DNA from: CAZPDM01 sp964585305
GTDB taxonomy: Bacteria; Planctomycetota; Uabimicrobiia; Uabimicrobiales; JABWCH01
NCBI GenBank assembly: GCA_964585305.1
Contig: CAZPDM010000005.1
Span: 20,582-84,581 of the forward strand
Direction: 5' to 3'
Length of the DNA: 64,000 nucleotides
The notes under the pieces are model-generated. The model had not been told where the DNA came from, ran no database searches, and worked only from the letters and a program-made list of their open reading frames with translations. The stretch's first letter is position 1. Each line of letters opens with the position of its first letter. The translations under genes and the position numbers were made by a program. Shown piece by piece: positions 24,438 to 32,288 of the stretch.

Positions 24438-26564
24438 ATGCATGTATCTAATTGGCTACTATGTTTTTGTATTATACTATTTCACTATATATTATATGCC
24501 CAGGACAATACTTCCCCACAAACTAGCTTATCAAATCAGGCAATAAACAAGCAAAATAAAATTATTTTTCAAGGCAATCACCATCATACCTCACAACAAT
24601 TAGAAAAAGTTATTGCCGAACCTTGGAAAAAATATCTTGAACAAACACAACTTGCTTATATAGATGATGCAGCTTATTCTATCTTACGATATTATCGGCA
24701 AAACGGATTTTCTTTTGCGGAAGTAGATTATGAAATCAATTCTGATTCAATTCTATTTAACATCCATGAAGGAAAAGCTATTTATGTTAACAAGATTGAA
24801 TTTATAGGAAAACTTCCTCAAGAAAATCAAGAAATCAATCTTTCTTTTTCTGATGAACAACTTCGCAAATTTTTAACAAAGCCAGCTTTTTTAGATAAGC
24901 ACTTGTTTAATCGCCAACAAATAGAAAGCGATATTTCAGCTCTACGCGATTTTTATTTAAGCAAAGGATATTTAGAATATTCTCACAAAATTGAATATAT
25001 TTGGGATGTTCCACCTCCTGAAAGTCAATCTGTTATTATAAATGTTTATATTCAAGAAGGTCCACAATGTTATATTGCAGAAATAAAATTTGTAGGAAAT
25101 GAGAATATTTCTGAAGAAATTTTAAAAAAAGAGCTGGGATTTGATAAACCCATTATTTATACGCCCGGAATGCCTAATCAAATTGCAAACCAAATAAAAG
25201 ACTATTATCACCAACAAGGATATGCTCAAGTTGTTATACAAACAGAAATAGAACAAAGTACTTCATTACCAAAATCTCGTCAACAAAATCATTGCATTAT
25301 TTTCTCTATACAAGAAGGAAGTATTTATAAAATAAGGCAAATAAGTATCCAAGGACAATTACGCGCAGAACCAGATATCATCCGACGACAATTAGATTTT
25401 TATGAAGGAGATGTTTATACTATTTCCAACATCCGCAGTAGTTTGCAAAATCTACATGAAACAGGGTTATTTACTTGGGCAGAAGTAAAAGAAACAATTC
25501 TTCCTCCGGAAGAAATGGATTTGGCCGTTGTCGTTGAAGAACGCAACGCCCGACTTTTAACACTTCATGTAGGATATGCCACAAGCTATGGACCAACTGC
25601 AGGTGCAGAATTTGAACATATTAACGCTTTTGGAAGAGGCTGGAAATTTTCTTCGGCTATTGAAACCACTCTTTTTGCAGGAGAATTAGATAAATCTAGC
25701 ATTACTATTCAATTAACAGAGCCTTATTTCTTAGGAAGTCGAACTTGGTCTTTTTCAGTAAAAGCATTCGTTCTATATGAAGTTACTCCAAGTTATACAT
25801 CATTTGATCAGGGATTAAGCTTTATTTTTGAAAAAAAATTTAGTAAAGTATTAACTGGACAATTTAGCTATAATTTATTATGGAGTAGGATATTAGATGT
25901 TCAAGAAGAAATTTCAGATACAAAAGTAGGAACAACTTTTTTTGCAACTACTGCTGAAAAAATAACTCTCAATCTCAGGGATAATAATAGCTATCCGACT
26001 TCTGGAAGTTATCATTTTATTGAAATGGAACAAAGTTTAACAGCTTTAGCCGCAGAAATAGATTATTTTAAAATTTATGGACATAGTGCCTGGTATTTTC
26101 GAATTACTGGGCAATGTGTATTTAGTATAGCAGCACGGGGAGGCGTCATTGTTCCCTTTGGAAACAGCAATAGCATTCCCATTCAACGTCGCTATTTTAG
26201 CGGTGGAATCCAAACAATACGTAGTTTTAAAGAACGCCAATTACCCCCTTGGGATTATAAAAATAATCCTTTAGGAGGAGAAGGAATTTTTTTATTTTCT
26301 TCTGAATTGCGCATTCCAATTTATGGAAATTTAGGAATATCTCTGTTTGGAGATATGGGGCAATTGATCTCAGAAATTCGTAGTATTAAAGACTACAGGA
26401 TCAATCATCTTAAATATGCAATAGGTTTGGGAATTTGGTATAATACTCCAGTTGGCCCTATTCGAGGGGATATTGGGTTTAATCCAGATCGCGAAATCAA
26501 TCCTTATTCCGGAACAAAAGAAGATTTATTTGCTTGGTTTATTTCAATAGGATTTAGCTTTTAA
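24438..26564 (+). CDS. Omp85-superfamily protein (TamA/BamA-like)
   Basis: A 708-residue outer-membrane protein. A signal peptide (to about residue 22) is followed by about four POTRA domains (near 40-110, 115-210, 212-298, 300-372; for example CYIAEIKFVGNENISEEILK and IYKIRQISIQGQLRAEPDII). The C-terminal barrel is bacterial surface antigen-type and ends in Phe (FISIGFSF). The loop-6 signature usually written VRGF/Y appears as QTIRSFKERQLPPWD, that is IRSF. GPIRGDIGFNPDRE matches the last strands. Proteins with this layout insert or translocate outer-membrane proteins; TamA-like is preferred because of size and no bam neighbours, but a second BamA is possible. No clear Shine-Dalgarno precedes the start. 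Confidence 0.85.
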   Translation: MHVSNWLLCFCIILFHYILYAQDNTSPQTSLSNQAINKQNKIIFQGNHHHTSQQLEKVIAEPWKKYLEQTQLAYIDDAAYSILRYYRQNGFSFAEVDYEINSDSILFNIHEGKAIYVNKIEFIGKLPQENQEINLSFSDEQLRKFLTKPAFLDKHLFNRQQIESDISALRDFYLSKGYLEYSHKIEYIWDVPPPESQSVIINVYIQEGPQCYIAEIKFVGNENISEEILKKELGFDKPIIYTPGMPNQIANQIKDYYHQQGYAQVVIQTEIEQSTSLPKSRQQNHCIIFSIQEGSIYKIRQISIQGQLRAEPDIIRRQLDFYEGDVYTISNIRSSLQNLHETGLFTWAEVKETILPPEEMDLAVVVEERNARLLTLHVGYATSYGPTAGAEFEHINAFGRGWKFSSAIETTLFAGELDKSSITIQLTEPYFLGSRTWSFSVKAFVLYEVTPSYTSFDQGLSFIFEKKFSKVLTGQFSYNLLWSRILDVQEEISDTKVGTTFFATTAEKITLNLRDNNSYPTSGSYHFIEMEQSLTALAAEIDYFKIYGHSAWYFRITGQCVFSIAARGGVIVPFGNSNSIPIQRRYFSGGIQTIRSFKERQLPPWDYKNNPLGGEGIFLFSSELRIPIYGNLGISLFGDMGQLISEIRSIKDYRINHLKYAIGLGIWYNTPVGPIRGDIGFNPDREINPYSGTKEDLFAWFISIGFSF

Positions 26565-26641
26565 TCTTCATTCAATAGACTACAATTATTTGGTAATACA
26601 TAAGTTATCAATATATAAAACAAAACTTCTCTTTTTTTTAC

Positions 26642-26669
26642 TTGCCAAAATAAATAAATTATTTATAAT
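26642..26669 (+). promoter_or_regulatory. Promoter of the MshEN gene
   Basis: TTGCCA and a perfect TATAAT are 16 bases apart. The transcript would start near 26676, giving a leader of about 155 bases before the ATG at 26833; I see no known riboswitch in it. Confidence 0.65.
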
Positions 26670-26832
26670 TAACAAAATACGTTCTTTGTGCTAAAAAAAA
26701 TATTAAGAAAATAAGCTACTCGTGCTAAAGAACACAACTGTCGCGGTTTGGAACTGCTTTTAAATAATTAAATCTCTAAATCGCAAAAACTATTTTCGTT
26801 TCCTAAAATTCCATCTATTCTAGGAAAATTTT

Positions 26833-27444
26833 ATGGATAAACAAAAATTAGGCCAAGAATTATTAAAAACTAAAAAATTGACCAAAGAACAATGGCAGAT
26901 GGTTCTTACTTTGCATGACAAAATTGGTGGTGATTTTGCACCTCTTTTAGTAAAGCTGGGATATGTTTCAGATATTGATATTACTGAAATCATAGGCAGA
27001 TTAGAAGGGGTGGAAACAATAGATATTAGCACTATTGTTATACCTAAAAAATTGATGAACCAAATCCCACGTGATGTTATTGAAAAACACGGTGTTATTC
27101 CTATTTCTAGACGTGAAAATCAAATTACACTAGCAATGTCAAATATTAACGAATATGACGCGATCGAAGAAATTCAATTTTTAACAGGTTGCAAAGTAGA
27201 ACCCGTATTAGCATCACGTGAAGGAATACGGAAAGCTATTTTTCAATTTTTCTCTGAAGAGCAAAAGGAAGAAGAACCTACAACTCCATCTAAAGATGCG
27301 ACATCTTTAGAAAAACTCATAGAACAAGATAATCTTGCATTTCAAAAAGCATTAGTTCAACTACTTATTCAAAAAAATATTTTTTCTCAAGACGAGCTGC
27401 TTGCAAAATTAGGAAAATCAACTACTAAAGAGGAAAAAAAATAA
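26833..27444 (+). CDS. Stand-alone MshEN (GspE N-terminal) domain protein
   Basis: A 203-residue cytoplasmic protein made of the N-terminal domain of type II secretion/type IV pilus ATPases without the ATPase. Residues 3-55 hold a doubled motif (KLGQELLKTKKLTKEQWQM and APLLVKLGYVSDIDITEI) of the kind that binds cyclic di-GMP in MshE. Residues 60-140 match the rest of GspE-N (IPRDVIEKHGVIPISRRENQ, then FLTGCKVEPVLASREGI). The C-terminal 60 residues are Glu/Lys-rich with a helix. In deltaproteobacteria and planctomycetes such stand-alone domains are common and mostly unstudied. It comes before the HU-receiver-ATPase gene. Cyclic di-GMP binding is inferred from the motif only. Confidence 0.82.
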   Translation: MDKQKLGQELLKTKKLTKEQWQMVLTLHDKIGGDFAPLLVKLGYVSDIDITEIIGRLEGVETIDISTIVIPKKLMNQIPRDVIEKHGVIPISRRENQITLAMSNINEYDAIEEIQFLTGCKVEPVLASREGIRKAIFQFFSEEQKEEEPTTPSKDATSLEKLIEQDNLAFQKALVQLLIQKNIFSQDELLAKLGKSTTKEEKK

Positions 27445-27479
27445 GGTCTTTATCAGTTTTAACTGAGCAACTCATCCAT

Positions 27480-27506
27480 CCCCGAAGTGAATAACTTTGG
27501 GGTTTT
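27480..27506 (+). terminator. Possible terminator or attenuator between MshEN and HU-fusion genes
   Basis: A 9-bp stem CCCCGAAGT/ACTTTGGGG with one G-T pair is followed by TTTT. It lies 20 bases before the start of the next gene, so it would lower rather than abolish readthrough. Confidence 0.45.
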
Positions 27507-27526
27507 ATCAATGCGAGGTGCTTTTT

Positions 27527-28879
27527 ATGGAAATTATTGTTAAAAAGGACATCTTTGATGAACTCCAAGCTAAGGGAGTTTGTCGTTCTAAAGAAGAATC
27601 TGAAAAATTTTTAAATATAGTAATTACAGAAATCGCAAAAAATATTGAAACAAACAAAATCAAATTAGCAGGATTTGGTACATTCTTTTGCACACAGAAA
27701 AAAGATGCTGAATTACTAGACAATTCTATTATCTTTGATAAAATAACACAAAATTTAGCAGATATGAATCGTGAGCGAAGTACTCAGGCCTGGGAAGTTC
27801 TTATAAATTATATAAAAAATATGATAGTTAAGGGATATGAAGTTCAAATTATGGACTTTACCTCTTTCAGGATTGAAGAACGAAAAGCTCGGCTTGGAAG
27901 ATCTCCCAAAACAGGCCATCGAGTTATTACTTCTAACAAAAAATTATTAAAATTTGATCCTGATAAAAAATTTTTAGAACTATGCAAAATACCAATTGAA
28001 TTCGAACCTGAAGCAGAGGTACAAAAGCAGATAGAAAAATCTCGTTCCGGAAATATTGTTTTACTTGTACCAACTCGAGACTTTTTTATTAAAACTGTAG
28101 AATATCATTTTGAAAAAGCTGGCTGGAAAATCAATACTTGCCACAATGTTGAAGATGCTCAAAAGTTTTTACGTACTGCAAAACCACAATTGCTTATTAT
28201 CGATGTTCTAGTCGATAAACATCAAGAGATATGTGAGTTTATAAAATGCAATCGTGAAACAAACTTAATTCCTTTGGTTTTATTATATCCCAAAGATATG
28301 GATATTAAAAAAACAGACAATTTTCGTGTATGTGGGGATGAACATATTATCCAACCTTTTGAAATCAAACAGTTAGTACATATTATTGAAAGTTTACTGT
28401 GGCGAATTTCAGAAGAAAGTACTATTTTAAAACACGAAGTTGTTTTTCAATTTCCTACAACAGATGAAAACATTGAACGAGCTAGTGAATTATGTGGAAA
28501 ATTATTTGCCCTGTCCGGCCTTTCAGAAGAAGAACAAATTACCTTTAATGCAGCATTTCGTGAAGCCTTAGCTAATGCTGCCCAACATGGAAACAAACAT
28601 CGTCGTGATAGAATGTTGGAAGTACTCTATTTATTAGACAGAGAAAAAATAACTGCATCTATAGCTGATAGCGGAACTGGTTTTGATTGGCAAAATTATA
28701 TCAAAACTAACCAAGCTAATGACGCTGTAGGTCGAGCTAGACAAAGTCAAAAAGAAGGTCGTATGGGTGGTTTGGGAATTATGTTAATGAGTCGTTGTGT
28801 AGATAAAATCGAATATAACGAAATTGGAAATATCGTTACTCTTAGCAAAATAGTCAAACCTGCTGTAAAAGCTCAATAA
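27527..28879 (+). CDS. Tandem HU/IHF-like domains fused to degenerate receiver and RsbW-like ATPase
   Basis: A 450-residue cytoplasmic protein. The ATG at 27527 is chosen because GAGG lies 8 bases upstream; a TTG 10 codons earlier has none. Residues 1-60 are HU-like (AGFGTFF at 48-54). Residues 80-155 are a second HU/IHF-like unit with the DNA-arm signature GRSPKTGHRVI near 123. Residues 172-290 are a receiver fold: the phospho-acceptor Asp is kept (LLIIDVL, Asp226), but the acidic pair is VPTR and the switch Lys is Gln (IIQPFE, Gln276), so it is probably not phosphorylated normally. Residues 300-445 are a GHKL ATPase of the anti-sigma kinase type (REALANAAQHGN, IADSGTGFDW, GRMGGLGIMLMS). The architecture suggests DNA-bound regulation coupled to a partner-switch kinase. 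Confidence 0.88.
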   Translation: MEIIVKKDIFDELQAKGVCRSKEESEKFLNIVITEIAKNIETNKIKLAGFGTFFCTQKKDAELLDNSIIFDKITQNLADMNRERSTQAWEVLINYIKNMIVKGYEVQIMDFTSFRIEERKARLGRSPKTGHRVITSNKKLLKFDPDKKFLELCKIPIEFEPEAEVQKQIEKSRSGNIVLLVPTRDFFIKTVEYHFEKAGWKINTCHNVEDAQKFLRTAKPQLLIIDVLVDKHQEICEFIKCNRETNLIPLVLLYPKDMDIKKTDNFRVCGDEHIIQPFEIKQLVHIIESLLWRISEESTILKHEVVFQFPTTDENIERASELCGKLFALSGLSEEEQITFNAAFREALANAAQHGNKHRRDRMLEVLYLLDREKITASIADSGTGFDWQNYIKTNQANDAVGRARQSQKEGRMGGLGIMLMSRCVDKIEYNEIGNIVTLSKIVKPAVKAQ

Positions 28880-28912
28880 TTTCAATAAGAAAGTGACCAA
28901 GAAAGGTGAGTT

Positions 28913-29314
28913 ATGGCTCTTGATTATCAAAAGTATGTTGATGGATTAAGCAGTTCTGATCCACAAACTTTGCTTGATAGCGCACTTTGGTTTGTTAATA
29001 CTTCTGACCGCCAATATTATGTTCGCGCTTCAGAAATACTTTGTAAAGCTGCTTCCTGTGATCCTGAATGTATAAAATACATAGCGCAAAAAACAGAACA
29101 AGATCCTATATTTCTCACTCAACTCTGTGTTCAAGTACTACAAGAAAGCAAAGATGAAGAAGTAAAACAAACTACTATTGCTTTAATAGAATGGATAATT
29201 GATACACTAAAGAATATAAAAAATGAAAGCACTGAAATTATTGCCCAAGTATATAGTAGCCTTCAAGAAACAGGAAATCCTAGCATTTTAGCTAAATCAA
29301 AAGAGTTGTTATAA
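28913..29314 (+). CDS. Small helical protein, HEAT-like
   Basis: A 133-residue cytoplasmic protein I do not recognise. It is all helical in appearance, with two or three repeat-like helix pairs (ALWFVNTSDRQYYVRASEIL, TLKNIKNESTEIIAQVYSSL) and three Cys in the middle (LCKAASCDPEC). AAAGGTGAG is directly before the ATG, and the gene lies 33 bases after the HU-fusion gene, so the two are almost certainly cotranscribed. It may be a binding partner of that ATPase. Confidence 0.65.
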   Translation: MALDYQKYVDGLSSSDPQTLLDSALWFVNTSDRQYYVRASEILCKAASCDPECIKYIAQKTEQDPIFLTQLCVQVLQESKDEEVKQTTIALIEWIIDTLKNIKNESTEIIAQVYSSLQETGNPSILAKSKELL

Positions 29315-29327
29315 TTTTTGCTTCCAC

Positions 29328-29359
29328 TAGGCGATAACTTATTTAATGCTTATCGCCTA
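29328..29359 (+). other. Intercistronic hairpin without T-run
   Basis: A perfect 10-bp stem TAGGCGATAA/TTATCGCCTA encloses a 12-base loop between the genes ending at 29314 and starting at 29389. There is no T-run on either strand, so it is more likely an RNA-processing or stability element, or a palindromic operator, than a terminator. Confidence 0.5.
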
Positions 29360-29388
29360 ATCTAAAATATTTCACAAAGGAGTTGTTC

Positions 29389-30687
29389 ATGGGAAAAAAA
29401 CTTTGTTTATGTTTAATTTTAGTTTTTGCGATTGTATTAGTCCAGGCTCAACAATATGAATTTGTCTTTCAAAAAATTATAGTTGCCACCAAAAAATCCA
29501 ATGGCAAGCCTTGGGATGCTATGAATGGAAAGCCAGATATTAAAATTAAGATATTTGAAAACAATAGCAGCAAAGTTATCTTTGAAAGCAAAAAATGGGA
29601 AAATTGTATTGAGAAGAAAGAGACTATTGCAACTAAAATCATAGTCGATAAATTTAGCCAACTAAAAATTGAAGTAGTAGATGTTGATGTTAGCAGTGAC
29701 GATCCAATTGGTAAATATGTTATATCTTTCAATAAAGAAGGCGATTTACAGGATTCTGTAGTTAAAACATTGCAATTCGGGCAAGTAACATATTTTGAAT
29801 ACATGCTGAAAATGAAAGAAGAAGATAAAATCAAAAAAATACAAGAAGAATCTGAACAGCATGAAAAAGAAATACAACAACATGAAGAACAAGTAAAACA
29901 ACATGAAGAAGAATTAAAATATACCGAAACAAAACTTGCAATCCAACAAGCAGAACTTCAGGAAAAAGAAATAGAGCTTAATCAAAAAGCTGCTGAATTA
30001 GAAGCTATGGCAGAAAAATATGCAGAACAACAAATTTATTTTTCTCAAAAAGAACAAGAATTAAAAGAGCTTTCTGAAAAACTTTTAGAACGCGAACAAC
30101 AACTCATTGTTAGAGAAGAATCTTTAGAATTAAAAGAAAAAGAATTCCAAGAAAAATTCGATGCCTTACAAACCGAACAAAATAAAAATATTACCCCACC
30201 TGAAAATAATAACGAAAATACTCCCACCGAAAAGACATCTGAGGACAATACTGTAGAAGAAACCACCACCGAAAATACACCGGAGGAAAATACTACTGTA
30301 GAAGAAACCACCACCGAAAATACACCGGAGGAAAATACTACTGTAGAAGAAGATCCTTTTGAAAATAATGTTGAAGAAAATCCTACTGAAAATACAACCG
30401 AAGAAAATACTGTAGAAGATTCTTTTGAAAATACCAATCCAACTGAAGAAACCAATGATTGGAATGATGAATATTCACCAGCCAATCCTTCTGATGAGAA
30501 GGAAGGCTGGGAAGATAATAACGAATCTTCTACTCATCAAGGCGAACTTAAAACTATGGTAAAACAAGCCATAGAAAAAGAAGTTGCCAATTTTCGTAGA
30601 GAATTATATTCTGAATTAGAAAGAGATCCAGATATTAGAAATTTCTTATCTAAATATCGAGAACTTATTGGTTGTGAAAACGAATAA
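29389..30687 (+). CDS. Exported C2-like/coiled-coil protein with acidic repeat tail
   Basis: A 432-residue exported protein. The ATG at 29389 is chosen over a TTG two codons upstream because AAAGGAG is well placed before it. After a signal peptide (to VQAQ, about residue 21) comes a beta-rich region to about 140 (WDAMNGKPDIKIKIFENN, VVDVDVSSDDPIGKYVISF) that reads like a C2 domain with acidic loops. Residues 145-265 are a heptad-patterned coiled coil. Residues 270-385 are low-complexity Glu/Thr/Asn, including a perfect 15-residue tandem repeat. The last 50 residues are helical (MVKQAIEKEVANFRREL). It could be a long envelope spacer or scaffold. It may belong to the transcript from 26833. Confidence 0.7.
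   Translation: MGKKLCLCLILVFAIVLVQAQQYEFVFQKIIVATKKSNGKPWDAMNGKPDIKIKIFENNSSKVIFESKKWENCIEKKETIATKIIVDKFSQLKIEVVDVDVSSDDPIGKYVISFNKEGDLQDSVVKTLQFGQVTYFEYMLKMKEEDKIKKIQEESEQHEKEIQQHEEQVKQHEEELKYTETKLAIQQAELQEKEIELNQKAAELEAMAEKYAEQQIYFSQKEQELKELSEKLLEREQQLIVREESLELKEKEFQEKFDALQTEQNKNITPPENNNENTPTEKTSEDNTVEETTTENTPEENTTVEETTTENTPEENTTVEEDPFENNVEENPTENTTEENTVEDSFENTNPTEETNDWNDEYSPANPSDEKEGWEDNNESSTHQGELKTMVKQAIEKEVANFRRELYSELERDPDIRNFLSKYRELIGCENE
30253..30342 (+). repeat. Perfect 45-base tandem duplication
   Basis: Two identical 45-base units lie head to tail in frame within the acidic tail of the coiled-coil protein, encoding VEETTTENTPEENTT twice. Perfect identity at the DNA level suggests a recent duplication and possible length variation. 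Confidence 0.95.
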
Positions 30688-30688
30688 T

Positions 30689-30856
30689 CTATGGAATTGT
30701 TTGATCTTCTGCTGGCATGGCTAAGACAACTTGTTCGCTTGGTTGGGGAACAATAATTAAAACTTTGCAATTTGGGCAACGAACTTTTTGTCCTGACATC
30801 TTATCTGGCAAAGAATATGTCCTTCCACCACAAGAACACATAAAATGTACTGTCAT
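30689..30856 (-). CDS. Small zinc-ribbon protein
   Basis: A 55-residue protein with a CxC...CxxC zinc ribbon: FMCSCGGRTYSLPDKMSGQK then VRCPNC. Such ribbons, with Pro-Asp-x-x-x-Gly-x-x-x-x-Cys-Pro, are very common in Planctomycetota, often at the N-terminus of larger proteins; here it stands alone with a short Pro/Gln tail. The start at 30856 has GGGAG 8 bases upstream, better than a GTG- or ATG-type codon further out. It is convergent with the coiled-coil gene, whose stop lies 1 base beyond its own stop, and no terminator separates them. Role unknown; nucleic-acid or protein binding is usual for ribbons. Confidence 0.7.
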   Translation of the reverse strand: MTVHFMCSCGGRTYSLPDKMSGQKVRCPNCKVLIIVPQPSEQVVLAMPAEDQTIP

Positions 30857-30909
30857 ATTCAAATCTCCCATATATTTTTGATTATAAAATCAAACAAATA
30901 ACACTTCTT

Positions 30910-30940
30910 AAGCTGGTTAAAAAAAACCAGCTTATTTTTT
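30910..30940 (+). terminator. Plus-strand terminator beyond the antisense zinc-ribbon gene
   Basis: A 9-bp stem AAGCTGGTT/AACCAGCTT with an A-rich loop is followed by ATTTTTTT on the plus strand only. It is the first good terminator after the gene ending at 30687, so that transcript probably runs across the minus-strand gene at 30689-30856. Confidence 0.75.
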
Positions 30941-31012
30941 TAGTACAGCCAAATAGAATTTTTTCTATATAGTTAATTTTAACAAATTTTTATATAAAAT
31001 GGAATTTTTTAC

Positions 31013-31040
31013 TTGCTTTTTTTTGAATTATTAGTAAAAT
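31013..31040 (+). promoter_or_regulatory. Promoter of rplC
   Basis: TTGCTT and TAAAAT are separated by 16 bases. The leader to the ATG at 31176 would be about 130 bases, long enough for autoregulation, though no known r-protein leader motif is recognised. Confidence 0.5.
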
Positions 31041-31175
31041 AATTTTTAGCGAAATTTTTGATGGAAAAATTCACGCATAAAAAATTTAATTTTTGGTCTT
31101 AGTTCTTACCTAACTGAAAAAAAATCAGCGCGGAAGAAATTATGGCCCACTTTAAAAAAAACAAAGGATAACGTC

Positions 31176-31826
31176 ATGATTTCTGGTATATTAGGAAAAA
31201 AACTTGGCATGTTACAAGTTTTCCAAGAAAGCAAATGCTTACCTGTAACAATTATTAGTGTTCCTCCTTGCCTAATTATGCAAGTAAAAACTGAAAAAAC
31301 TGATGGATATAACGCACTCCAATTAGGAACAGAAAATAAGGTTATCAGGAAAGATAACACAATTAAAGGTACAACAAAAGCTGAAATTGGTCACGCCAAA
31401 AAACATGCCAATACTACACCTAAGAAATTTGTCCGCGAAGTCGAATGGGATGGCAAAGATGAAGTTGCCCCCGGCAAAGAAATTACTCTATCAATCTTTG
31501 AAAAAGCCAAATTTGTAGATATTATTGGAACAAGTAAAGGTAGAGGCTTTTCTGGCGTTATGAAACGACATGGATTCAGCGGCGGTAAAGTAACTCATGG
31601 TCAATCTGACCGTACACGCGCCCCTGGTTCTATCGGTGCTTCTGCAGGTCCTGCCCGCGTTATGAAAGGCAAACGTATGGCTGGTCAATTCGGTAATCAT
31701 CGAAGCACTGTTCGCAATCTAAAAATTATCAGTATTGATTTAGTAGATAATACAATCGCTGTTAATGGCCCAGTACCCGGCCCCAATAATGGATATGTCA
31801 TTATTACCCGCAGCGTCCGAGGCTAA
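31176..31826 (+). CDS. rplC: 50S ribosomal protein L3
   Basis: Full-length L3 (216 residues), an early 23S rRNA-binding protein at the peptidyl-transferase region. ILGKKLGMLQVF at the start, GTSKGRGFSGVMKRHGFSGG, SDRTRAPGSIGASAGPARV and KGKRMAGQFG are diagnostic. The Gln methylated by PrmB in Escherichia coli lies in GSIGQNQ; here the segment is GSIGASA, so that site is absent. AAAGGATAACGTC precedes the ATG. It normally sits in the S10 operon (rpsJ-rplC-rplD), but here it has its own promoter and terminator and no ribosomal neighbours. Confidence 0.97.
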   Translation: MISGILGKKLGMLQVFQESKCLPVTIISVPPCLIMQVKTEKTDGYNALQLGTENKVIRKDNTIKGTTKAEIGHAKKHANTTPKKFVREVEWDGKDEVAPGKEITLSIFEKAKFVDIIGTSKGRGFSGVMKRHGFSGGKVTHGQSDRTRAPGSIGASAGPARVMKGKRMAGQFGNHRSTVRNLKIISIDLVDNTIAVNGPVPGPNNGYVIITRSVRG

Positions 31827-31844
31827 TCAATAATCAGTCAAATC

Positions 31845-31891
31845 AAAAAATGCGAATATTCTTATGGAATTGAGAATATTCGCATTTTTTT
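31845..31891. terminator. Terminator of rplC, usable from both sides
   Basis: A stem of about 16 bp (AAAATGCGAATATTC with GAATATTCGCATTTT) over an 11-base loop has an A-run before and a T-run after. It lies between convergent genes. Confidence 0.9.
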
Positions 31892-31899
31892 TGTAGCAT

Positions 31900-32166
31900 T
31901 TAATATTGAATTACATCCTCTAATAAACTGATAGAAATAATATCTTTTCGTGTTATTTTTGTTTGCTTTCTATTAGGCTTAACACCATATTTTGCAGATT
32001 CAATGATATATACATCTTTGGGAATTGTTGTAGTACGATGATCGTGAACATCAACATCTTGAAGAGTATAAAATTCTTCATCTTCTGCAATAAAATTGCC
32101 CAAAAAAATATACTCTCCTTTACTATCCATGATTACAGATTTCCCCAAATATTCTTGGAGGCTCAT
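31900..32166 (-). CDS. Small conserved protein, LSm-like
   Basis: An 88-residue cytoplasmic protein without known function. The start at 32166 (MSLQEYLG) has AAAGGAAA about 6 bases upstream; the longer frame does not. The pattern GKSVIMDSKGEYIFLGNFIA, then FYTLQDVDVHDHRTT and VYIIESAKYGV, ending ISLLEDVI, is beta-rich and recalls an SM/SH3-like barrel. From memory, similar short proteins with a VDVHDxR motif are widespread in Planctomycetota. It is divergent from the large SrfB-like gene at 32289. Confidence 0.7.
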   Translation of the reverse strand: MSLQEYLGKSVIMDSKGEYIFLGNFIAEDEEFYTLQDVDVHDHRTTTIPKDVYIIESAKYGVKPNRKQTKITRKDIISISLLEDVIQY

Positions 32167-32194
32167 AAAATTTCCTTTAATTTTAGACATCTTC

Positions 32195-32222
32195 TTGCGA
32201 AATTGAAAAAAATAAGTATAAT
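32195..32222 (+). promoter_or_regulatory. Promoter of the SrfB-like ATPase gene
   Basis: TTGCGA and a perfect TATAAT are 16 bases apart, about 65 bases before the ATG at 32289. Confidence 0.65.
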
Positions 32223-32288
32223 AATTTTTTTTAGTATATATTTTAGCAATCTTGGATTAAAAATCCAAACTTTTTTTGGGATGTAAGT

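Noticed and set aside
27497..27526. TTG start for the HU-fusion protein
   Set aside because: No Shine-Dalgarno precedes it and it lies inside the right arm of a hairpin; GAGG supports the ATG at 27527.
30045..30485. Minus-strand 146-codon open frame rich in Ser/Val/Phe
   Set aside because: It is the complement of the Glu/Thr/Asn-rich tail of the coiled-coil protein; its composition is just the reverse image of that repeat and it has no Shine-Dalgarno.
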